Source: Bradyrhizobiaceae bacterium (lineage in GTDB: Bacteria > Pseudomonadota > Alphaproteobacteria > Rhizobiales > Xanthobacteraceae). From it: 50,561 nucleotides of DNA. Numbering within the stretch: the first letter of the stretch is position 1; every line of letters starts with the position of its first letter. This document shows, one piece after another, positions 44,291 through 50,561 of this stretch. The translations under genes were made by a program, and so were the position numbers. Location of the stretch: the NCBI GenBank assembly GCA_947481685.1, contig CANKHA010000019.1, forward strand, positions 1 through 50,561, written 5' to 3'. The notes under the pieces were generated by a model that was not told the DNA's origin, searched no databases, and was given only the letters and a program-made list of their open reading frames with translations.

Positions 44291-45733
44291 ATGCCTCGCC
44301 TGATAGCGTGGGTTGCCGATCTTTGGCGCCGGCAACGCCTCACCACCCAATTTCTTATCGCCAGCGCCGCTGTCTTTATTGCCGGCATGGCGATCGCAGG
44401 CGCCTGGACGGCCGACCGCATCGAATCCGGGGTCACGCATAATACCGCCGCCGCAACGGCGCTTTATTTCGAAAGTTTCGTAGCGCCGGCCATTCAGGAC
44501 CTTGCAACGAGCAGCACCCTCCCCGTTCAGAAGAGGTATTTTCTCACCAAGCTGATCTCGGATACGCCAATCAGTCAGCGGGTTGTCTCCTTCAAGATTT
44601 GGGGGAAAGGCGGCTTCGTCGCCTATGCAACCCAGGCCGAACTGATCGGGAAGACATTTCCAATCACGCCAAAGCTGCGCGACGCCTGGTCCGGCCATAT
44701 CGCCGCTGAACTCTCCCATCTCGACGAAGAGGAAAACCAGCTCGAGAAACAGGGTGGCGTTCGTCTCCTGGAAGTGTACGTACCCATCCGGGAAGAAAAC
44801 TCCGACCGCATTATTGCCGTCGCCGAATTCTATGAGCGGGCCGACCAACTTGAGCGCGATATCTTCAACGCGAAATTGGAGAGCTGGCTAATTATTGGCG
44901 GGATCGCACTGTGCGCCATTTTTGCCCTGTTCGGCATCGTGGGTCGCGCCAGCCGAACGATCGATCAGCAAAAGCTCGAACTGGAGCGGAGAATTTCCCA
45001 ATTACAGACGCTTCTCGGGCAGAACCAGGGCCTGCGCGCGCGAATCCAGCGCTCCTCGCAAAACGCGATGGAGGTGAACGAGCAACACCTCCGAAGACTT
45101 GGCGCGGAACTGCACGATGGGCCGGCGCAGCTTCTCGGTCTGGCCTTGCTTCGGCTCGACTCGCTGGAACGGAGCACAACATTGAACAAAGCCGGCAGTG
45201 CGAATTCCGGCAGCACGCCTGCGAGCGGCGATGCATCGACGATCCGCACAGCATTGCGCGACGCGCTCGACGAAATCCGCAATCTTTCCGTCGGACTATC
45301 CCTGCCCGCCCTGGATCATCTTTCCATGACGGCAACGTTGCAGGCAGCCGTCCGCGACCATGCGCGCAGGACAAACACGGCGGTGGAAGCCGACATCGCA
45401 GCCGAGGGAATTGAGACCGCACATTCCACCAAAACAGCGGCTTTCCGCTTCGTCCAGGAGTCCCTGAATAACGCAACCCGCCACGCCGGTCCTGCCGCCA
45501 AGAAGGTGAAGGCGTTTTACGAAGACGAGTGCATGATGATCGAGGTTAGCGATTCGGGAAAAGGGTTTGATCCGGCGCAGCCAAGAAACGACCAACAACT
45601 CGGTCTCGTCGGCATGCGTGAACGGATCGAAAGCCTGGGTGGAGAATTTTCCATTACCTCTTCGCCCGGCAGTGGCACGGTCCTCAAGGCGAAACTACCG
45701 TTGAACTCAGGAACTATCGCCCCGCATGACTGA
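44291..45733 (+). CDS. NarL-type sensor histidine kinase (HisKA_3)
   Basis: A 480-residue membrane kinase. Membrane segments at about residues 20-40 and 199-217 flank a 155-residue periplasmic sensor domain that I do not recognise. A coiled coil leads to the HisKA_3 H-box LGAELHDGPAQLLGL with H275, followed by N-box FVQESLNNATRHAG and ATP lid VSDSGKGFDP ... GLVGMRERIESLGG. This domain order is typical of kinases that pair with LuxR-type regulators. Its stop overlaps the regulator's start by eight bases. An ATG at 44255 would add 12 residues; 44291 gives a normal N-terminus. Confidence 0.88.
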   Translation: MPRLIAWVADLWRRQRLTTQFLIASAAVFIAGMAIAGAWTADRIESGVTHNTAAATALYFESFVAPAIQDLATSSTLPVQKRYFLTKLISDTPISQRVVSFKIWGKGGFVAYATQAELIGKTFPITPKLRDAWSGHIAAELSHLDEEENQLEKQGGVRLLEVYVPIREENSDRIIAVAEFYERADQLERDIFNAKLESWLIIGGIALCAIFALFGIVGRASRTIDQQKLELERRISQLQTLLGQNQGLRARIQRSSQNAMEVNEQHLRRLGAELHDGPAQLLGLALLRLDSLERSTTLNKAGSANSGSTPASGDASTIRTALRDALDEIRNLSVGLSLPALDHLSMTATLQAAVRDHARRTNTAVEADIAAEGIETAHSTKTAAFRFVQESLNNATRHAGPAAKKVKAFYEDECMMIEVSDSGKGFDPAQPRNDQQLGLVGMRERIESLGGEFSITSSPGSGTVLKAKLPLNSGTIAPHD

Positions 45734-46373
45734 GAAAATCCGCATTGCGGTCGTGGACGACCATCCGATGCTGCGCGAAGGCGTGGTGCGAACGTTGAAC
45801 GACGAGCCGGACATAGAGGTGGTGGGCGAAGGCGGCTCCGCCGACCAAGCAGTGGACATCGCCCAGAAATCGCTTCCGGACATCATCCTGCTCGACATGA
45901 ATATGCCCGGCTCTGGATTGGCGGCAATCGAGCGCATTTCAGATTGCTGCCCCGCCGTAAAGTTGATCGTCCTGACCGTGCAGGAAGACCATGACGCCGT
46001 CACGCATGCTCTTGAGCGGGGCGCGCGGGGCTACATTCTCAAGGGCGTTGGCGCATCCGAATTGGTCGATATCGTGCGCGCGGTCCATGACGGCGGATCG
46101 TATGTTTCGCCGTCGCTTGCGGCAAAACTGTTGTCCAACTTCGGCGCCTCAAATCGCAAGAAGGACCCCGAGAATCCGATCGAGACCCTCACTGCCCGCG
46201 AAGAGCAAATCCTTGAGTTGCTGGGCAAAGGTTTGCGGAACAAGGAAATCGGCCTCCAGTTGGACCTGAAGGAAAAGACCGTCAAACACTACGTGACGAA
46301 TATCCTGCAAAAACTGCAGCTGCGTAATCGCGTTGAAGCGGCGCTTCTGCTGAAGAAACAATCCAGGAATTGA
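45726..46373 (+). CDS. NarL/LuxR-family response regulator
   Basis: A 215-residue regulator with a receiver domain (D11, D12, phosphoacceptor D57 in LLDMNMPGSG, T in VLTVQED, K in YILKG) and a C-terminal LuxR helix-turn-helix (LTAREEQILELLGKGLRNKEI ... KTVKHYVTNILQKLQLRNR split over about residues 155-205). It should bind DNA as a dimer when phosphorylated by the upstream kinase. Target genes are unknown; the KaiC-like module 360 bases downstream is a possible but unproven target. Confidence 0.93.
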   Translation: MTEKIRIAVVDDHPMLREGVVRTLNDEPDIEVVGEGGSADQAVDIAQKSLPDIILLDMNMPGSGLAAIERISDCCPAVKLIVLTVQEDHDAVTHALERGARGYILKGVGASELVDIVRAVHDGGSYVSPSLAAKLLSNFGASNRKKDPENPIETLTAREEQILELLGKGLRNKEIGLQLDLKEKTVKHYVTNILQKLQLRNRVEAALLLKKQSRN

Positions 46374-46730
46374 TCGCGCCAGATGCGCGCGTCGAGCGGA
46401 ACTCCCCTCTCCGGCCCCGACTACACTATGGGACGGTACGTCAGGCGAACTGAGCAAAATTGCTCACCCGGCCGGAGCCGGTTCCCTCCGGCGATGCGAC
46501 CACAGCACGCCCCTATTGGCGGGCAGAGCATGTATAATGGTCGAGGTCATGTGCCCGGTTGCCCGTGGCGTGGCGAGCAAGCCGTGTGCGGAGCAGGCGT
46601 ATTCGGTGACAGCAAAAAAACCAGTTTGGATACCGCTCAGAGGTCCCAGACCATCGAACGGGGCGACGGCCGCTCGGGCGGCCAACCGCGCGGCGAAGCC
46701 ATGGGTTTCTGACCGGGGCGCGTGGTTGCC
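46374..46730 (+). other. 357-base stretch without a convincing gene
   Basis: Between the response regulator and the KaiC-associated gene. It holds the decayed 3' end of a VOC gene (46395-46453) and an imperfect GC hairpin (CCGGCCGGAGCCGG region near 46470). TATAAT at 46533-46538 is a candidate -10 element, but no good -35 stands at the right distance. A 109-codon frame covers the stretch but its protein looks random. No terminator seen after the regulator gene. Confidence 0.6.
46395..46453 (+). pseudogene. Remnant of a VOC-gene 3' end
   Basis: Aligns with the last 59 bases of the intact VOC gene (43413-43471). CCTCTCCG, CCCCGACTACAC and ATG match with few changes, a nine-base stretch is altered with one base missing, and the final CGTCAGGCGAACTGA is identical. 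Only this terminal piece remains. It sits about 3 kb downstream of the intact copy, at the edge of the KaiC-like module. Confidence 0.75.
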
Positions 46731-47216
46731 ATGAGCCGAGCCTCTCCAAAAATGCGGGCTTTCGCCGAACGGCTCATTGCCCACGAGACGCTCCGCGATA
46801 ACGCCTCCGGCAACAAAACACCGTTGGCCATCCTCGTCGATGACCGGCTGCGTCCGCATTTGCGGACCCTCATGGGCAACGTCGGTTTTCGCGCGCTGCT
46901 GTCACGCGCGCTCGCGCTTGCCAGCGCGGAAGTTCCCTGGCTGCGCGCCGTCCACGTCAAGGCCGACGGCGCGCTGGAGGGATTGGACGAATTTGGCGCG
47001 CCCGTTCAGCCGACGGCCCTTTTCGAGGGCAGCGTGGTTCTGCTCGCCCAGGTGCTGGGGCTGCTGGTGGCTTTCATCGGCGAAAATATGACGCTGCGAT
47101 TGATGCGCGAGGTCTGGCCGAAACTGACCTTCAGCGGTTTGGATTTAGGTGCGGGAGATACCGATGAAAAAAAACAAATAGTGCGGCTAAACGCAAACCG
47201 CCAAAAGAAGCCGTGA
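46731..47216 (+). CDS. KaiC-associated protein of unknown function
   Basis: A 161-residue protein, probably all-helical and soluble, with GFRALLSRALALASAEVPWL at about residues 52-71 and the hydrophobic stretch VVLLAQVLGLLVAFIGE near 105-120, which could be amphipathic or a membrane-associated helix. It resembles neither KaiA nor KaiB (no thioredoxin-like fold pattern). From memory, proteins of this type sit upstream of KaiC-like genes in several soil bacteria. The ATG at 46731 is preferred; a GTG three codons earlier is possible. Its TGA overlaps the GTG of the KaiC-like gene, so the two are coupled and likely act together. Confidence 0.72.
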   Translation: MSRASPKMRAFAERLIAHETLRDNASGNKTPLAILVDDRLRPHLRTLMGNVGFRALLSRALALASAEVPWLRAVHVKADGALEGLDEFGAPVQPTALFEGSVVLLAQVLGLLVAFIGENMTLRLMREVWPKLTFSGLDLGAGDTDEKKQIVRLNANRQKKP

Positions 47217-48733
47217 GCCGGCCGGCCAGAGTCAAGATCCGCAGCCTGCCGACCGGCGTGCGCGGCCTTGACGACATCCTGGGCGGCGGCATCCCGGAAT
47301 TTTCATTCAACATCATCGCGGGCCCGCCCGGCAGCGGCAAAACCACGCTGGCGCACCAGATCGTTTTCGCTAATGCCACTCCGAAAAAACCGGCGCTTTA
47401 TTTCACCGTCCTCGGCGAACCCGCCCTGAAAATGCTGCGCTACCAGCAACAATATTCTTTCTTCGACGAATCCAAGCTGGGCAAGGCCGTCCGCTTCATC
47501 AACTTGTCCGACGTGGTGCTGGACAAGGATCTGGACGCGGTGCTGGAGGAAATCATCCAGCAAGTCACGGCCATCGGCCCAGGGGTGGTGGTGGTGGATT
47601 CTTTTCGCACCGTGGTGCGCAAGGCGGTGGCCGGCGCGAGCGAATTGGAGATGCAATCGTTCATCCAGCGCCTCGCCCAGTTTCTCACCAGTTGGGAAGC
47701 CACCACGTTCCTGGTCGGCGAATATGTCCCGGAAGAGATGCGCGACAACCCGATCTTCACCGTCGCCGACGGTTTGTTCTGGCTCTCGCAGGTGCCGGAG
47801 CGAAATTCTGTCGTGCGGAAATTGCAGATCATCAAACTGCGCGGGCAGGAATCGGTGCCGGGACTGCACACCGTGCGCATCAGCACCTCCGGGTTGCAGG
47901 CCTTCTCACGCACACTGGGATTAACCGGCCAAAAGATAAGACCCAAGCGGCGTCACCGGCTCTCCATTGGCATTCCCGAGTTGGACACGATGATGGGGGG
48001 CGGCATTCTCGAAGGCGACAGCCTGCTCGTAGCGGGGCCATCGGGGACGGGGAAATCGGCGCTGGCGACGCAATTCATCGCCGAAGGATTGCGCCACGGG
48101 GAACCGGGAATTATGGCGATTTTCGAAGAACGCCCGAAAGGATACACGGATCGCGCGGGCGATTTCGGCCTGAATTTAAAAACGCCGCAGGAACAGGGAA
48201 AACTCGAAGTTCTTTACCTTCGTCCGCTCGATCTTTCGGTGGATGAAACCATGCAGGAGATTCTGGATGCCATCGAAAGGGTCGGCGCCAAACGGCTGGT
48301 GATCGATTCGCTGTTGGGTTTTGAGATGGCGCTGGCGCCCGGTTTCCGCACGGACTTCCGCGAGTCGCTCTACCGCATGATCGCGGCGTTGACGGGCGCC
48401 GGGGTCACGATTCTCAGCACGGTCGAGGTGGAGGACAAATTTACCGAGATGTCGCTGAGCCATTATACGATCTCGTTCCTCACCGATGACATTATCCGGC
48501 TGCGCTATGTGGAGATCGATAGCCAGCTTCGGAAGATGATGGTCGTGATCAAAATGCGCGGCGGCAATCACAGCAAGGACATCCGCGAATATGTCATCAC
48601 AAACAAGGGCGTGGTGGTGATCCACCCGCGGACCACGGACTACGAGGGGCTGACCACAGGAATCCCGACGCGAACCGGCCCGCGCCCAGCCCAGAAAGAA
48701 GAAGCCGCGCCGGAACCGAAGGCGAAGAGGTAA
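47213..48733 (+). CDS. Double-domain KaiC-like ATPase
   Basis: A 506-residue protein of two RecA-like KaiC domains. P-loops are GPPGSGKTT (37-45) and GPSGTGKS (275-282); Walker B-like strands are VVVVDS (125-130) and RLVIDSL (361-367). The second domain has the catalytic pair FEE (304-306), the first only LGE (67-69). TDDIIRLRYVEI (424-435) and IKMRGGNHSKDIRE match the KaiC CII end. Cyanobacterial KaiC autophosphorylates at adjacent Ser and Thr; here S421 aligns with the Ser, but the Thr position is Phe422. The start is GTG, overlapping the upstream stop. Probably a signalling ATPase rather than a clock. Codon use is slightly less GC-biased than in the housekeeping genes. Confidence 0.9.
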   Translation: MSRPARVKIRSLPTGVRGLDDILGGGIPEFSFNIIAGPPGSGKTTLAHQIVFANATPKKPALYFTVLGEPALKMLRYQQQYSFFDESKLGKAVRFINLSDVVLDKDLDAVLEEIIQQVTAIGPGVVVVDSFRTVVRKAVAGASELEMQSFIQRLAQFLTSWEATTFLVGEYVPEEMRDNPIFTVADGLFWLSQVPERNSVVRKLQIIKLRGQESVPGLHTVRISTSGLQAFSRTLGLTGQKIRPKRRHRLSIGIPELDTMMGGGILEGDSLLVAGPSGTGKSALATQFIAEGLRHGEPGIMAIFEERPKGYTDRAGDFGLNLKTPQEQGKLEVLYLRPLDLSVDETMQEILDAIERVGAKRLVIDSLLGFEMALAPGFRTDFRESLYRMIAALTGAGVTILSTVEVEDKFTEMSLSHYTISFLTDDIIRLRYVEIDSQLRKMMVVIKMRGGNHSKDIREYVITNKGVVVIHPRTTDYEGLTTGIPTRTGPRPAQKEEAAPEPKAKR

Positions 48734-48790
48734 AGGGACATTTATGGACTCCCATGACACAATCAGCCACGAATAGTGGGTCCTGAACTC

Positions 48791-50561
48791 ATGGCCGCGA
48801 CACCAACTTTAGTTCCCGCACACCAGCGACCCGACTTGTCGAGCCTTTGTCTCGCCATCACCGAGCGCGCGCCTTTTCCGATGGTCACGGTGCAGGGAGC
48901 CAGCCACATCGTGCGCTACGTCAACCCGGCCTTTTGCCAGCTGATGGATAAACCCTCCGAACAACTCGTCGGAATCCCCTTTGGCCAAATGCTGCCTGAA
49001 AAGGACCAATGCTTGGCGTTGCTTGATCGCGTTTTTTACACGGGGAAATCCGAGAGCCATACGGAACAGAAGCATTCCAAACCGCATCCTGCCTTCTGGT
49101 CTTTTACGATGTGGCCGGTGTTGGCGGAAGAACGTCCCGTGGGAGTGATGATTCAAGTGACGGAGACTGCGCAGTTCCATGAAAAGACGCTCGCGATGAA
49201 CGAGGCGTTGATGCTCGGTTCGCTGCGCCAGTCTGAACTCACCGAAGAGTCGGAGAACTTGAACAAACAGCTGCGCGTGGAAATCGTCGGCCACAAGCGC
49301 ACCGCAGAGGCGTTGTCAGAAAGCCAAGATCGCTTCCGCGCCATCGCCGAGAACATCCCGCAACTGGCGTGGATGGCCGATCGCGAAGGCAATGTTGACT
49401 GGTTCAACCGGGGCTGGCTCGAATATACCGGCACCACGCTCCAAGAGAATCTGGGCGCGGGTTGGAAGGCGGTCCACCATCCCGACTACGTCGATGCCGT
49501 GGCGGAGAAGTTCGAGCGCCACCTTCGGGAGGGACTGGACTGGGAAGACACCTTCCCGTTGCGTGGCAAAGACGGCAATTATCGCTGGTTCCTCTCCCGC
49601 ATGAATGTCATCCGCGATGAATCCGGGAAGGTCATGCGGTTCTTCGGCACCAACACCGACGTGACCGATCTGCGCGTAAGCGAGGAACGCTACCGCACCT
49701 TATTCGCTGCCGCGCCCATGGCTGTATTTGTCTGCGACCGGAACGCGGTGATTCAACAATACAACCAGCGCGCCGTGGAATTTTGGGGTCGAGAGCCGAC
49801 ATGCGGGGTCGAACAACACTGCGGTTCGGTCAAGCTGTGGCTTCCCGACGGCACGCTTTTGCCGCACGCCCAGAGTCCGATGATTGACGTGCTGCGGACC
49901 GGCGTCCCTGCGCTCAACGTGGAAGTATTCATCGAGCGGCCCGACGGTTCACGTCTCCCCGTGCTGGTGAATTTTGCAGCGTTGAGGAACGGAAAGGGAG
50001 AAATTACTGGCGCGATCACTTCGTTTATGGACATCACCGAGCGCAAGCAGGCTGAAGAGCGCCAGCGCTTGCTCACCAACGAACTCGCACACCGCGGCAA
50101 AAATCTGCTGGCCGTGGTTTTATCGATCGCTTTCCGAAGCCTGTCCGGAAAGCGATCGCTGACAGAAGCTCGCGACGTTCTAATACAACGCTTGCATGCG
50201 CTCGCACGCAGTCAATCGATGCTTATATCCGAGGGCTTCGAAGGCGCCCCCCCTGAACGAGATCGTCCGTCTTGAACTCGAATCCTTCTCCGACCGGGTC
50301 AAGGCCGTTGGGGGCCATGTGATGTTGAACCCGAGGGTCGCGCAGACCTTCGCTCTCGTTGTGCACGAGCTCGCTACCAATGCCACCAAGCACGGTGCGC
50401 TGTCCCGGCCGGACGGCCGGATCGCAATTCATTGGTCGGTCGAAGGCACGGGCGTGGAGGCAAGGTTCAAGTTTCAATGGAATGAACTTGACGGACCGCC
50501 GGTGCTCCCTCCAACCCGGGAAGGCTTCGGTCGTATCCTGCTCGAAAAAGCTGCGTTACAG
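48791..50561 (+). pseudogene. Multi-PAS HWE-family sensor histidine kinase, frameshifted and cut by window edge
   Basis: The first frame (48791-50275) encodes 494 residues: PAS at about 22-130, coiled linker, PAS/PAC at about 180-293, PAS at about 300-415 and the HWE-type phosphoacceptor helix with H434 in ELAHRGKNLLAVV. It ends soon after EGFEGAP. From CTG at 50253 the +1 frame continues as LNEIVRLELESFSDRV, VVHELATNATKHGALS (N-box) and FQWNELDGPPV (WxE) to the window edge. The two match a single HWE kinase broken by one extra base in seven C (50247-50253). No membrane segment, so a cytoplasmic sensor. It follows the KaiC-like gene by 57 bases. A GTG at 48776 is another possible start. Confidence 0.85.
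50124..50158 (+). repeat. 13-bp perfect inverted repeat inside the kinase gene
   Basis: CGATCGCTTTCCG (50124-50136) and CGGAAAGCGATCG (50146-50158) are separated by nine bases, within the codons after the H-box. No T run follows, so it is not a clear terminator. Confidence 0.7.

Noticed and set aside
46533-46538. TATAAT as a promoter for the KaiC-like module
   Set aside because: No -35 hexamer at 16-18 bases; kept only as a weak note.
46383-46712. 109-codon forward frame between the response regulator and the KaiC-associated gene
   Set aside because: It begins inside the VOC relic, and the protein has random-looking composition with no conserved features.
46731-47216. Possible KaiB or KaiA
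   Set aside because: The length and helical pattern do not fit KaiB (about 100 residues, thioredoxin-like), and no KaiA signature is seen.
50254-50277. Recoding signal or selenocysteine at the kinase stop
   Set aside because: The correct protein continues in the neighbouring frame right after the C run, so an extra base explains it better than stop-codon readthrough.

Overview
The window looks like chromosome from an alphaproteobacterium of the order Hyphomicrobiales (Rhizobiales), close to the Bradyrhizobiaceae/Xanthobacteraceae. The reasons are high GC coding with strong G/C third positions, clade-typical small proteins (DUF6101, DUF2093, DUF4170, DUF2076), the pmbA-cysQ-DUF4170-DUF374-waaA-lpxK gene order, a hisZ-hisG pair, and families of dispersed palindromic repeats placed at gene ends. 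This assignment is by recognition; no database was searched.

Layout. Bases 1-144 are the end of an IS5-family insertion sequence that stops next to an intact DUF6101 gene. Bases 927-6366 form a forward run ending in lipid A/Kdo synthesis (DUF374 acyltransferase, waaA, lpxK). Bases 6450-9763 hold small conserved proteins, a secreted dienelactone-hydrolase-like protein and an FAD monooxygenase. Bases 9791-15180 hold a frameshifted sorbosone-dehydrogenase-like lipoprotein, xseA, purD and a second secreted hydrolase. Bases 15238-18494 hold RNA modification genes (tadA, rluB-like, rsmD) and three small proteins. Bases 18580-30904 are mostly reverse-strand housekeeping genes (mutL, arfB, pgi, an M16 peptidase pair, lspA, ileS, ribF).

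From 31113 to 41167 come a single-domain CheY-like regulator, a HAD hydrolase, a TipF-like degenerate EAL protein, hisS, hisZ-hisG and a GtrA/GT2/ChbG-HpnK group that looks like a lipid-linked glycan modification cassette. Bases 41307-46373 carry a DUF2076 protein, exported small proteins, a two-module VOC protein and a NarL-type two-component system.

The last 4 kb (46374-50561) is the accessory part and the best candidate for a little-described system. A 161-residue protein of unknown function is translationally coupled to a double-domain KaiC-like ATPase, followed by a multi-PAS HWE-type histidine kinase; no kaiA or kaiB is in view. The kinase reading frame is broken by one extra base in a run of seven C. 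A decayed copy of the 3' end of the VOC gene lies just before this module, about 3 kb from the intact gene, and suggests past duplication or rearrangement at its edge.

At least six copies of one REP-like palindrome (6368, 15181, 17969, 32590, 38779, 41244) sit beside or across stop codons, or just upstream of a gene. No tRNA, rRNA, CRISPR array or prophage was seen.
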